A stretch of 20,868 nucleotides of DNA from JBARRO01 sp049644265 (GTDB lineage: Bacteria > Bacteroidota > Ignavibacteria > UBA10030). The stretch spans positions 1-20,868 of the forward strand of contig JBARRO010000261.1 of the NCBI GenBank assembly GCA_049644265.1, read 5' to 3'. The position numbers and the translations under genes are program-made. Below are positions 6,759 to 13,633 of the stretch, piece by piece (within the stretch, counting starts at the first letter, position 1; each line of letters opens with the position of its first letter). Under the pieces are notes generated by a model that saw only the letters and a list, made by a program, of their open reading frames with translations, was not told where the DNA came from and did not search any database.

Positions 6759-7513
6759 AGTGCGTCATTCTCGCCGCGGGAATGGCGCAGCGCATGCGTT
6801 CGCTCTCCGGAGGCCATCCAAAGTGCCTCCTGCATGTCGGCGGAAAACCGGTCCTCCAGCGAACGATCGAGAATGTCCTTGAAGCTGGGATTCGGGAAGT
6901 GGGAATTGTTGTGGGCTACAAGGCAGATGAGGTTCGCAGGTTCGTCAAAGAACAATTCCCGACGCGAAGGGTCCGGTTCATGACGAACCCGAGATTCGAA
7001 TCCACCAATAACGCATTCTCGCTCCTGATGGCTCGTGAGTACTACAAAGCCGAATCAAAACAGAGCCGGCCCTCGAAAAAACTTCTCCTCCTCGACAGCG
7101 ATATAGTTTTCCCATTCACTCTTCTCCCGTATCTCCTTCAACAGGATTCTCCCGATTGTATCGCCGTCCGCGTTGCCGGGTCACACGACGAGGAAGAGAT
7201 TCGCGTGAAGGTCGACAGCAAGGGAATCATCCATTCCATCGGAAAGCATGTCCCACTCGGCGAAACATACGGGGAATCAGTGGGGATAGAGATGTTTTCA
7301 CCTTCCGCGTCGGAACTGTTGTTTGACATTCTCGAGAAACGTGTCAGGGAAGGTAAAGGGCGGACGGAGTTCTACGAAGCAAGCTTTCAGGAGATGATCG
7401 GGAAAAGGATTGAGATGAAGGCGGTGGACGTCAGCAAGTTTCCGACAATCGAAATCGACACACCAGAAGACCTGGAAGAAGCTCAGAAGCTTGTTGCAGG
7501 AAAGATCTCTTGA
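6755..7513 (+). CDS. LicC-like nucleotidyltransferase (probable CTP:phospho-alcohol cytidylyltransferase)
   Basis: This 252-residue cytosolic protein is of the NTP_transferase family. It carries ILAAGMAQRM (5-14), PKCLL with Lys23, IVVGYKADEV (51-60), NPRFESTNNAFSL (78-90, the asparagine pair plus SL seen in LicC-type phosphocholine cytidylyltransferases), metal-site LLLDSD (111-116), SVGIEMFS (175-182) and FPTIEIDTPEDL (229-240) with a second metal-binding Asp. The family activates a phosphorylated alcohol or sugar with CTP or another NTP. The start is GTG overlapping the aminotransferase stop (GTGA), and its own stop overlaps the next start (TTGA), so all three genes should be translationally coupled. 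Because the next gene uses CDP-alcohols, CTP is the likely nucleotide. The exact substrate (phosphoethanolamine, phosphonate, inositol phosphate or other) cannot be read from sequence. Confidence 0.85.
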   Translation: MKCVILAAGMAQRMRSLSGGHPKCLLHVGGKPVLQRTIENVLEAGIREVGIVVGYKADEVRRFVKEQFPTRRVRFMTNPRFESTNNAFSLLMAREYYKAESKQSRPSKKLLLLDSDIVFPFTLLPYLLQQDSPDCIAVRVAGSHDEEEIRVKVDSKGIIHSIGKHVPLGETYGESVGIEMFSPSASELLFDILEKRVREGKGRTEFYEASFQEMIGKRIEMKAVDVSKFPTIEIDTPEDLEEAQKLVAGKIS

Positions 7514-8358
7514 GCCCCCCGTATAGCTACGAGCAGTCGGTGAAGTCGCGCGCAGCGGATGAACTGATCAACACGTATGTACTTCGTCCCGCGGCCGGGC
7601 TCATTGTTCGTTTGCTCTATCATACCTTTGTTACGCCAAATCAGGTCACCGTTGCGTCGACGGTCGCGGGATTGTTTGCCGCGTATGCATTTCTTCAGGG
7701 AGATCCGGGTTCCGTTGCCACGGCAGGGCTTCTGGTCACGCTCAAAGACCTCCTCGACTCTGCAGATGGACAGCTCGCGCGGGCGAAGAACCTCTACAGT
7801 CGGAACGGAAGATTCCTTGACTCCATCGGAGACTTTGTTGCCCATCTAGCGATATTCGCCGCAATCGGATGGATGCTCTACAAAGCAAGCGGAGATATCC
7901 GGGCGCCAGTTCTTGCTGCCGCAGCATTCCTTGGACTCTCGTTGCGGGTCTCGTATCATGTCTACTATCAAGCCGCATTCCTCCATCTCGAGGGACAGTA
8001 CGAAAACAATCGGCTGGTGGAAGGGGTAACCGAGGAGGACAAACGCGGAGACGCCGCGACGTTACGGCTCCAGAGAATTTTTCAGTTTCTCTACGGGTGG
8101 CAGGATCGGTTGATTCTGGCTGTTGATCGATGGTGCAGGAAGGGAAACGATGATGCGAAGTTTCTCGAGACGTGGTATGCCAACCGCGCCGCGTTGAGAC
8201 TTTCGGGTTTCGTGGGATTGGGGACGGAGTTGTTTTTGCTGATGCTTTGCTCGCTCTTCAACCACCTGAACCTCTACCTTTACCTCAACCTCTTCCTCAT
8301 GAACGCCGTTGCGCTTGCCGCCATTGTCTATCGCCGCCTCACGCTGGCCCAGAACTAA
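7510..8358 (+). CDS. CDP-alcohol phosphatidyltransferase family membrane enzyme
   Basis: This 282-residue integral membrane enzyme displaces CMP from a CDP-alcohol. The complete family signature D-x2-D-G-x2-A-R-x8-G-x3-D-x3-D is present: Asp83, Asp86-Gly87, Ala90-Arg91, Gly100, Asp104, Asp108. Several hydrophobic segments flank it (about 28-62, 68-80, 112-150, 220-275). A soluble insert near 165-205 contains YGWQDRLI. The gene starts with TTG overlapping the cytidylyltransferase stop by 4 bases. Coupled to a soluble cytidylyltransferase, it probably uses the CDP-headgroup made by that neighbour rather than CDP-diacylglycerol, as in Kennedy-type or di-myo-inositol-phosphate pathways. This is inferred from context. 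It converges with the receiver-domain gene with only 5 bases between stops, and no terminator hairpin is seen there. Confidence 0.9.
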   Translation: MSPPYSYEQSVKSRAADELINTYVLRPAAGLIVRLLYHTFVTPNQVTVASTVAGLFAAYAFLQGDPGSVATAGLLVTLKDLLDSADGQLARAKNLYSRNGRFLDSIGDFVAHLAIFAAIGWMLYKASGDIRAPVLAAAAFLGLSLRVSYHVYYQAAFLHLEGQYENNRLVEGVTEEDKRGDAATLRLQRIFQFLYGWQDRLILAVDRWCRKGNDDAKFLETWYANRAALRLSGFVGLGTELFLLMLCSLFNHLNLYLYLNLFLMNAVALAAIVYRRLTLAQN

Positions 8359-8363
8359 GTGCT

Positions 8364-9509
8364 CTATTTCTTCTTCCCCTTCTTGAGTTTCTTGAAGCGC
8401 TTCAACTTGCCACGGATGGTCGCAAGGAGATTCTGGTCCGAGATCGGCTTGGTGAGATAATCGTCGACGCCGAGCTCCTTGCCCGTGCGGACAAGGACTT
8501 CATCCGTGAGGCCGGTCAGGAAAATGAACGGAATGTCCTGCAGATGCTCGAGTTCCTGCACCTTTTCGTAGAAGGTGAAGCCGCCCATGGTCGAAGTCTC
8601 AAGGTTGATGTCGCACAGAATCAGGTCGGGCGACCAATGCTTCAGGATTGCATAGGCTTCATCCGAGGTCGCGAGGGCTTTCACTTCGTAGCCGGAATCG
8701 TCGAGGGTGCTCGCGAGGATCTCGAGGAGTTTCTCGTCGTCATCAATGACGAGGATGCTCGCCTTCTTCTTTTCCTTCTGGAGCCGGGTCAGTAACTGGG
8801 CCTCGATCTGCAAATGTTCTTCTTCTGAGATACTGAACGCAAGCCGGAGATCCTGTAACGTCTTTGCCGCTTTCGGCGTGACCGTGTCCCCGGCATAGGC
8901 TTTTCGAAATGCATCGAGATAGCACTCGTACTTCGCTTCCTTCTCGAGCTTTTCATGATCGGCCATCGGAATGGAAAACGTTTCCCGGAGTTCCCGGAGT
9001 GTCTCCTTCTCCTCCTCCGTTGCCGCCCCGTCGGACCAGACATCGTGGAGGACCTGTTTGTACGTCGCGACTGCTTCAACCGGAGACTTGACGTTCGCGG
9101 CAGCAGCCTGTATGACCTTGCGTCGTTGCTCGTGGAGTTCCCGTTCCTTGTTTGCCCGCGCCTCCGCTTCCGCTTTGAGTCGCTCGAGGATGATTTTCCG
9201 AGCCTCCTCATCCTTCTTCTTCTGCTCTTCGTCCGATTTCCTCCGCGCTTCCTCCGCTCTCTTCTGTGCCAGGAGGTCGGCTATGCGTTTTGCTTCTGCA
9301 GCTTCCTTGTTTTGGTTTACCTGCACGCGGAGGCCCGCGATGCGCTCTTCAAATGCAAGCGCGTACACGTTCTTCGGATCAATCTCCTTGGCCCGTTCGA
9401 GCTCGCGGGTTGCCTGGTCGAGCTCACCCTGTTTGACGAGAATGTCGACGCGTTTCAGGATTTCGCTGACGGATTTCTTGACATCGTCACGTGGCGTAAG
9501 GTCGGTCAT
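8364..9509 (-). CDS. TPR/coiled-coil protein with C-terminal response-regulator receiver domain
   Basis: This is a 381-residue cytoplasmic protein. Domains in order: TPR-like helix pair (about 22-55, GELDQATRELERAKEIDPKN), charged Ala/Glu/Lys/Arg coiled coil (about 62-135), two related 34-residue helical repeats (about 155-190 and 203-236, each ending LR-x2-FSI-x4-H), and a CheY-type receiver (251-373). Receiver residues are all present: acidic Asp256/Asp257, phospho-acceptor Asp300 (CDINLE), Thr332 and Lys354 (LTKP). The C-terminus is very Lys-rich. No DNA-binding or enzymatic output domain exists, so it may signal through protein contacts of the N-terminal part. No histidine kinase is nearby. 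It lies 41 bases downstream of the glycosidase-like gene and is likely co-transcribed with it. ATG is preceded by CGCCC, with no Shine-Dalgarno. Confidence 0.9.
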   Translation of the reverse strand: MTDLTPRDDVKKSVSEILKRVDILVKQGELDQATRELERAKEIDPKNVYALAFEERIAGLRVQVNQNKEAAEAKRIADLLAQKRAEEARRKSDEEQKKKDEEARKIILERLKAEAEARANKERELHEQRRKVIQAAAANVKSPVEAVATYKQVLHDVWSDGAATEEEKETLRELRETFSIPMADHEKLEKEAKYECYLDAFRKAYAGDTVTPKAAKTLQDLRLAFSISEEEHLQIEAQLLTRLQKEKKKASILVIDDDEKLLEILASTLDDSGYEVKALATSDEAYAILKHWSPDLILCDINLETSTMGGFTFYEKVQELEHLQDIPFIFLTGLTDEVLVRTGKELGVDDYLTKPISDQNLLATIRGKLKRFKKLKKGKKK

Positions 9510-9550
9510 GGGCGATTCAATGAGAAAGCGGGGGTCAGGTTCAATGGTTT

Positions 9551-11065
9551 CTATCGCTGCGTGACAGCCGGGATACGTGTTGAGGCGATCGGTGTGAGTG
9601 AGCTCTCGTTTCCGGCAAAATCCACGGAAGAGACTGCATAAAACAATTCCGACGACCCCTCTTTGAGCGCATCCGAATCAAGAAATTCTGTCGTGCCTCG
9701 TGGTGTGACCGTAAGAAGCGTGTAGGCATCCTCGTGCGAGAACTGCGGATTCGATGAGCGGTAGATATTGAAATTCAGCGGGCTGTCGTCCGGGGGAGCC
9801 TGCCAGCGAAGCACAATGCCGTCGCTCCTTCCCTCCACGGAAAGAGCGGTTGGGGGAGCCGGAGCGATGCTGTCCTTCCAGGCAAGCCGCGGCACGTCCG
9901 CCCAGTAGGGGAATGCATCCATTCCGACAAGGTCCCATGCTTTCTCCAATCCCGATGCCGAGAAAAACACCACACCCGAGAGACCACGCTTGCGCACTTC
10001 GAGAATTTCTGCGGCAATCTCCTGCCAGCCGAGCCGCGTCATCAGGCGCATGGCCAGGCCGGGGACGACCTGCCGGTCGTAGGCAACCCGGTCATGCCAC
10101 TCGGTAATGAGCGGAACAAACGGATGCGTCGGATGCTGACGCTCCCAGTAGACCATCGGCACGATGAAATCGATCTTTCCAACTTCCATCCAGCGGCGGG
10201 GATCCTGGTAGACCACGTAGTACGATGTCCATCCCTGTCCCATGTACTTTCCGATCACAGACGCGGACATTTTGACGCGGGGTTTGATCGTCGAGACAGT
10301 ATTGTACGCATCGAAAACAAACTCGTTCACCTGCTCCCGCTGCCAATGGTCCCAGGAAATCCTGTACGGATTTCCCTCCGTGCTCATGAAGCGCGCGACG
10401 CTCACGGAATCGTGCGAGTACCCTTTAACGGGCGAACCTTCGGGATAGCGGATGTAGTCGAAGTGAATTCCATCCACATCATAGTTCTCGACAATGTCCC
10501 GTGCAATGCTAACGACATACTTGCGAACCTCGGGGATGCCGGGACTCGCCCAAATGTAGTCGGTGCCGCCCGGTTCGGTTTTCATCGGCTTGCCCGCCGA
10601 ATCGCAGATGATCCACTCCGGATGTGCAAAGTAAGGAGAGGGGGGTGTCGTAAGAGGCGGTAGTTTCGAGCCACGCCACATCGGAAACGTGTTCATCCAG
10701 GCATGAAGCTCCAGTCCGAGACGGTGGGCTTCGGCGACGGCAAATTCAAGTGGATCCCATCCAGGGTCTTTCCCGAGGGTGTCAGTCAGCAGCTGCGACC
10801 ATGGTTCGTAGTGCGATCGGTACAGCGCATCCCCGCTGCCGCGCACCTGGAAGAACACCATGTTGAATTTTGCGGAGCGGGCTTTTTCAAAGACCTGACG
10901 AATACGGGCTTTCGCACTGTCGGGGCTGCGGAATCTCTCGCCGGTATACTCGAAGCGGGACATCCAAACGCCGCGCGCCTCGTGTTTGCCGGTAAAGACC
11001 TGCATGCCGCAGCCGACGAGGAAGAGAGAAGCTCCAAAGATAAGAACACAACACTGCTTGACCAT
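9551..11065 (-). CDS. GHL10/DUF187-family glycosidase-like lipoprotein with fibronectin III-like C-terminus
   Basis: This 504-residue exported protein starts MVKQCCVLIF and has lipobox FLVGC (Cys19), so it is probably a lipoprotein. Residues 28-380 match the family-10-like glycosyl hydrolase group (GHL10, DUF187): EARGVWMSRFEY (29-40), GLELHAWMNTFPMWRG (117-132) and the signature VDGIHFDYIRYPEG (197-210). The family is a TIM barrel thought to act on cell-envelope or extracellular polysaccharide; few members have a known substrate. The C-terminal 100 residues (about 405-500) look like a fibronectin type III domain (PPTALSVEG, LRWQAPP, YAVSSVDFAGNESS). The frame is open up to a TTG at 11119, but ATG 11065 is chosen because it puts the signal sequence at the N-terminus. 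TTCCC precedes ATG. It is followed by the receiver-domain gene. Confidence 0.85.
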   Translation of the reverse strand: MVKQCCVLIFGASLFLVGCGMQVFTGKHEARGVWMSRFEYTGERFRSPDSAKARIRQVFEKARSAKFNMVFFQVRGSGDALYRSHYEPWSQLLTDTLGKDPGWDPLEFAVAEAHRLGLELHAWMNTFPMWRGSKLPPLTTPPSPYFAHPEWIICDSAGKPMKTEPGGTDYIWASPGIPEVRKYVVSIARDIVENYDVDGIHFDYIRYPEGSPVKGYSHDSVSVARFMSTEGNPYRISWDHWQREQVNEFVFDAYNTVSTIKPRVKMSASVIGKYMGQGWTSYYVVYQDPRRWMEVGKIDFIVPMVYWERQHPTHPFVPLITEWHDRVAYDRQVVPGLAMRLMTRLGWQEIAAEILEVRKRGLSGVVFFSASGLEKAWDLVGMDAFPYWADVPRLAWKDSIAPAPPTALSVEGRSDGIVLRWQAPPDDSPLNFNIYRSSNPQFSHEDAYTLLTVTPRGTTEFLDSDALKEGSSELFYAVSSVDFAGNESSLTPIASTRIPAVTQR

Positions 11066-11416
11066 GGGAAGGCGAAAATGATGTTGAACGAAATTACAGA
11101 ATGGATGGGGGAAAAGCAATGGGGAGTGAGGAGTCTATGGGAAGTTGAGTGATATCATTGTGTGTGCAGTCTAAGAGCAGAATCGGAGCGAGGGAGCAGA
11201 GGTGCAGAGGTGAGGAACTGCTTCGGGGCACGGTCAAAGGAAACAGAAGGTGCGAATAGGGACTGGGGTACTGGGGAACGAGAACGAAACGTCACCATTC
11301 AATATTGGACATTCGATAATTCTTCTTCCCTCCGTTGATCCGTCTCTCCCATGCACTGTTGCACCGCTTCTCTTCTTCACCCGTTCACCCCTTCTCCTCA
11401 ACTCCCCTGCTGTTGC
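11066..11416. other. Intergenic gap with repeat fragments
   Basis: This 351-base gap lies between the repressor stop and the glycosidase-like start, both on the minus strand. No supported gene or RNA was found. It contains one GAGTCTAT octamer (11131-11138), a purine-rich GCAGAGGTGCAGAGGTGAGG stretch (11198-11217), an AT-rich patch AATATTGGACATTCGATAAT (11301-11320) and C/T-rich words TTCACCCGTTCACCCC (11375-11390), which on the other strand resemble the GTGAAN words at 2619. It reads like decayed repeat DNA plus a promoter for the glycosidase-like gene. Confidence 0.5.
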
Positions 11417-12067
11417 TCACAAGCTCTTTATCACCTTCACCACTCTCCACATAAACGTCACGTCACGTTTCCGGACCACCATCGGTTCAAAGTCGGGATT
11501 GAGAGGAATGAGGTGGACGTACTGTTCCTCGATCTTGACGCGCTTAAGCGTGTCTTCGTCCTGGACGCGGACAACGCAGATGTCTCCCGAGTGCGCCTCG
11601 AGCTTCGGCGTCACAACGACAATGTCTCCGTCCTCGATGCGGGGAGCCATACTGTTTCCCTTGACCTCCAGGGCGAACGCGTTGGAGTCGTGGACGTCGT
11701 CGACCGTGATGTACTTCTCGACGTAATCGGGATGGAACGTGAGGCTTGGTGCGCCGCCCGGAACGGAAGAAAGAAGGGGAAGGGAAATAAGCTCAACCTT
11801 CTTGTACCGGCTGGTCGGTAGGGAAAGAACTTTTGACAGTGGCGCCTGCTGCTGGTACATGCTGCCGTCACCCGAGAGAAGCCAGTGCGGTGCAACGCCC
11901 GTGGCTTTTGCGATGCGCATCAGATAGTTGCTGTCAGGTACCTGCTCTCCTTTTTCCCAGCGCTGGACGGTCCTCGTAGCGACGTCGATCTTCGCGGCGA
12001 GTTTTGCCTGGTCGAGTCCTCTGCTCTGCCGGGCGTCGCGGATGCGTTGTGCGATGGAGGATTTCAT
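11417..12067 (-). CDS. CI/LexA-like repressor: XRE helix-turn-helix plus S24 self-cleavage domain
   Basis: This is a 216-residue DNA-binding repressor. Residues 4-60 form an XRE/Cro helix-turn-helix (RIRDARQSRGLDQAKLAAKI, then TVQRWEKGEQVPD). Residues 95-212 form the LexA/CI S24 peptidase domain with GNSMAPRIEDGD (catalytic Ser139) and TLKRVK (Lys175), spaced 36 residues as in LexA. A probable self-cleavage loop is SVPGGAPS (101-108), which has Gly-Gly where Ala-Gly is more usual. Such repressors lose activity when RecA filaments trigger cleavage, and control prophage or SOS-like genes. No phage structural, integrase or antirepressor genes are near, so it may be a chromosomal stress regulator. 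Two ATCTGACA words upstream are candidate operators. The start is ATG with ACTCCC in front and no Shine-Dalgarno. Confidence 0.92.
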   Translation of the reverse strand: MKSSIAQRIRDARQSRGLDQAKLAAKIDVATRTVQRWEKGEQVPDSNYLMRIAKATGVAPHWLLSGDGSMYQQQAPLSKVLSLPTSRYKKVELISLPLLSSVPGGAPSLTFHPDYVEKYITVDDVHDSNAFALEVKGNSMAPRIEDGDIVVVTPKLEAHSGDICVVRVQDEDTLKRVKIEEQYVHLIPLNPDFEPMVVRKRDVTFMWRVVKVIKSL

Positions 12068-12077
12068 GGGAGTAGTG

Positions 12078-12109
12078 GAGTAGATGAGTCTATGAGTCTA
12101 TGAGTCAGA
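12078..12109 (+). repeat. GAGTCTAT octamer block in the repressor leader
   Basis: Four 8-base units (GAGTAGAT, GAGTCTAT, GAGTCTAT, GAGTCAGA) lie 11-42 bases upstream of the repressor start. They are the same words as at 3194-3220. Relative to the repressor gene they read on the non-coding strand, unlike the copy at 3194, which reads on the coding strand. Confidence 0.85.
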
Positions 12110-12115
12110 GAGTTC

Positions 12116-12162
12116 ATCTGACATTTTTGCTCACACGTCAACAGATATCTGACAAATATGTC
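12116..12162. promoter_or_regulatory. Candidate operator pair for the CI/LexA-like repressor
   Basis: ATCTGACA occurs at 12116-12123 and again at 12147-12154, 31 bases apart (about three helical turns). The second copy extends into GACAAATATGTC (12151-12162) with inverted GACA/TGTC arms, and it overlaps a perfect palindrome CAGATATCTG (12142-12151). The position, 49-95 bases upstream of the repressor start, fits autoregulation. No promoter hexamers could be assigned with confidence. The operator role is inferred. Confidence 0.45.
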
Positions 12163-12226
12163 GCCTTTAATATAGCGGATTTTAGAGGATGTGTCAAGAG
12201 GGAGGAAGCTGAGGGGCTATAGCAAG

Positions 12227-12272
12227 ACTCCCGGAACCTCTCTTGAGTAAGTCTCTGTGAGATTCCGGGAGT
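12227..12272. terminator. Strong inverted repeat downstream of the membrane-protein gene
   Basis: A perfect 10-bp stem, ACTCCCGGAA (12227-12236) and TTCCGGGAGT (12263-12272), encloses a 26-base loop that has a further short TCTC/GAGA match. It lies about 60 bases beyond the stop of the minus-strand membrane-protein gene and upstream of the repressor. No clear T run follows on the minus strand, so it may be an imperfect or factor-assisted terminator, or an mRNA-stabilising hairpin. Confidence 0.45.
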
Positions 12273-12287
12273 TGTTCTAAGCATTCC

Positions 12288-12333
12288 AATCTGAGTAAAT
12301 CTGCGCAATCTGCAATCTGCGTCATCTGCGAAA
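12288..12333 (-). repeat. GCAGATT-family block abutting the membrane-protein stop codon
   Basis: Read on the minus strand, GCAGAT words follow directly on the TGA stop (12334-12336), at about 7-10 base spacing. On the plus strand they appear as TCTGCG, TCTGCA, TCTGCG, TCTGCG. The orientation agrees with the direction of the upstream gene. Confidence 0.8.
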
Positions 12334-12894
12334 TCAATGTGGCCAGAGCCACCCGAACGTTCCCGCCGTGAAGAGTGCGTAAATCAGCCCATCGACTGTT
12401 GACTTGATGGTTGTGGACCAGGAGCGGTTATACCAGATGGACATCTGCCAGAGGCCGAGGGTATATCCGACAAACGCTGTGGTGCCGACAAACCGGAACA
12501 CTTGCAGGTAAGCTGCTCCAACCGGCAGCGCCCGGCCCGCGACATAGGCAGCAAAAAATCCGATGACGACTGAATACAGAAACCACTGCACGAGATTCTT
12601 GGTCATCGACGAGGGACCGTTCGGCCACACTGTCATCATGACGACCGGACCCTTCTTCTGTTTCTCTATGAATTCCGGTGAGCGCATTTCCTTCATGTCG
12701 GCTGGGCGGGGAATCATGTATTCGCCCGGAGGAATCGCAAGCGGACGCAGAGCATCCATCACTTTGTCCTCGTTCGGCATCCTGGGATAGTCGCTCTTAT
12801 GCCACGGCGACACCATGTGAATGATCGAACTGACGATGAAGACGAACACGGACGAGACAAGAATGGGAAGCAAGAGCGCGGGCAGTCCGGTCAT
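12334..12894 (-). CDS. Conserved membrane protein of unknown function, four predicted helices
   Basis: This 186-residue protein matches no family I can name. It has a hydrophobic N-terminal helix (about 5-28), a polar loop with Pro/Met-rich sequence (PPGEYMIPRPADMKEM, about 55-70) and three further hydrophobic segments (about 102-122, 128-150, 165-184). It ends GWLWPH. ATG 12894 is chosen over the longer open frame because AGGAG lies 8 bases before it and the upstream residues would be translated from TTAATTGG repeat words. It sits in line with the AHSA1-like and M16 genes, separated from each by repeat-filled gaps. It is predicted to be an inner-membrane protein; the function is unknown. Confidence 0.75.
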   Translation of the reverse strand: MTGLPALLLPILVSSVFVFIVSSIIHMVSPWHKSDYPRMPNEDKVMDALRPLAIPPGEYMIPRPADMKEMRSPEFIEKQKKGPVVMMTVWPNGPSSMTKNLVQWFLYSVVIGFFAAYVAGRALPVGAAYLQVFRFVGTTAFVGYTLGLWQMSIWYNRSWSTTIKSTVDGLIYALFTAGTFGWLWPH

Positions 12895-12919
12895 AAAGGA
12901 TCTCCTTGAGCCTAACTTG

Positions 12920-12954
12920 TTAATTGGTAGATTGGTTAAATGGTTAATTAGTGG
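12920..12954 (+). repeat. TTAATTGG octamer block (first copy)
   Basis: Four 8-base units, TTAATTGG, TAGATTGG, TTAAATGG and TTAATTAG, are followed by TGG. The block lies just upstream of the Shine-Dalgarno of the membrane-protein gene. The matching block at 13477-13500 sits just upstream of the AHSA1-like gene. Confidence 0.85.
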
Positions 12955-12968
12955 TTTTGTGTAGACTA

Positions 12969-13027
12969 CGCAGACTTCATAATCTGCGCCATCTGTCATC
13001 TGCGCTCAATCTGCGTCATCTGAGTAA
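12969..13027 (-). repeat. GCAGATT-family block abutting the AHSA1-like stop codon
   Basis: On the minus strand, repeated GCAGAT/CAGATG words begin immediately after the TGA stop (13028-13030) and continue for about 60 bases. On the plus strand they show as TCTGCG, TCTGTC, TCTGCG, TCTGCG at 7-11 base spacing. Confidence 0.82.
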
Positions 13028-13462
13028 TCACTTCTGCTTCTCAATGATCTCCTTCATCATCTTAAACACCTGCGCCCAATTCTCCCCTGTATGGTCCCGG
13101 CCTTTTTCGTCCACAAATCCAACCTGATTCAGCGTCAGAGTTGTTTTGTTCCCTGAGCTTTCGACTGTGAACGTGACCTGGGAGTAGTTTTCGGGTCTAT
13201 CCTCCAACCCGGAGAAACCGCTCCAATAACTATACTTCAGAAGTTTCCCCTTCTGAAAATCGAGGATCGTACCCTTGTCGCGGTACTTCTTGCCGTTCCA
13301 TTCTCCCTCAAACGCAATCGGGCTTCCGACCTTCCAGTCAGTAATCGCGTTCGTTCCGAACAAGTACTCCTTGATCTTCGCAGGATTCGTCAGCGCATCC
13401 CACACCGCTTCTTTCGGTGCGGAGATGGTGATGGAGGTGGAGAGGTGGATGGAGAAATCCAT
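13028..13462 (-). CDS. SRPBCC / AHSA1-like (START-fold) protein
   Basis: This is a 144-residue single-domain protein. The N-terminal strand and helix ITISAPKEAVWDALTNPAKIKEYLFG (about 11-36, written here as one fold region), then DWKVGSPIAFEGEW, GTILDFQKGKLLKYSYW, SQVTFTVE and a long C-terminal helix (about 118-144, NWAQVFKMMKEIIEKQK) match the AHSA1/CalC group of the SRPBCC superfamily. This is a helix-grip fold with a hydrophobic pocket. Bacterial members are often of unknown ligand. ATG 13462 is chosen because the fold starts there; residues from the longer frame would come from TTAATTGG repeats. No Shine-Dalgarno is seen. Confidence 0.88.
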   Translation of the reverse strand: MDFSIHLSTSITISAPKEAVWDALTNPAKIKEYLFGTNAITDWKVGSPIAFEGEWNGKKYRDKGTILDFQKGKLLKYSYWSGFSGLEDRPENYSQVTFTVESSGNKTTLTLNQVGFVDEKGRDHTGENWAQVFKMMKEIIEKQK

Positions 13463-13476
13463 GAATTGGTTGGCGG

Positions 13477-13500
13477 TTAATTGGTTAATTGGTTGATTGG
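13477..13500 (+). repeat. TTAATTGG octamer block (second copy)
   Basis: Three exact 8-base units (TTAATTGG, TTAATTGG, TTGATTGG) end 14 bases upstream of the AHSA1-like ATG. They are the same words and the same strand as 12920-12954. Confidence 0.88.
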
Positions 13501-13511
13501 TGAGTACCCTG

Positions 13512-13537
13512 CCCGCCGTGCTCCACCTTTTGGCGGG
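13512..13537. other. GC-rich hairpin between repeat blocks
   Basis: CCCGCC (13512-13517) pairs with GGCGGG (13532-13537) across a 14-base loop. It lies between the TTAATTGG block and the GCAGATT block in the gap after the M16-like gene. There is no T run. It could be an mRNA structure or part of the repeat cassette. Confidence 0.4.
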
Positions 13538-13547
13538 GTTCATTGGG

Positions 13548-13633
13548 ATTCAGCGCAGATTACGCAGACCTCACAATCTGCGTCCATCTGCGTAATCTGC
13601 AATCTGCGCTAAATCTGCGTCATCGGCGAAATC
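13548..13633 (-). repeat. Longest GCAGATT-family block, abutting the M16-like stop codon
   Basis: This is about 86 bases of minus-strand GCAGAT words starting directly after the TGA stop (13634-13636). On the plus strand TCTGCG or TCTGCA recurs at spacings of about 7, 9, 10 and 11 bases. It is the longest copy in the window. Confidence 0.85.

Noticed and set aside
8955..9641. Plus-strand frame rich in Leu/Phe (228 codons) that could look like a membrane protein
   Set aside because: It is antisense to the coiled-coil part of the receiver protein; Glu/Lys codons read backward give Phe/Leu-rich nonsense.
11417..12067. Prophage region around the CI-like repressor
   Set aside because: Flanking genes are ordinary chromosomal genes; no integrase, terminase, capsid, Cro-like divergent gene or attachment sites are visible.
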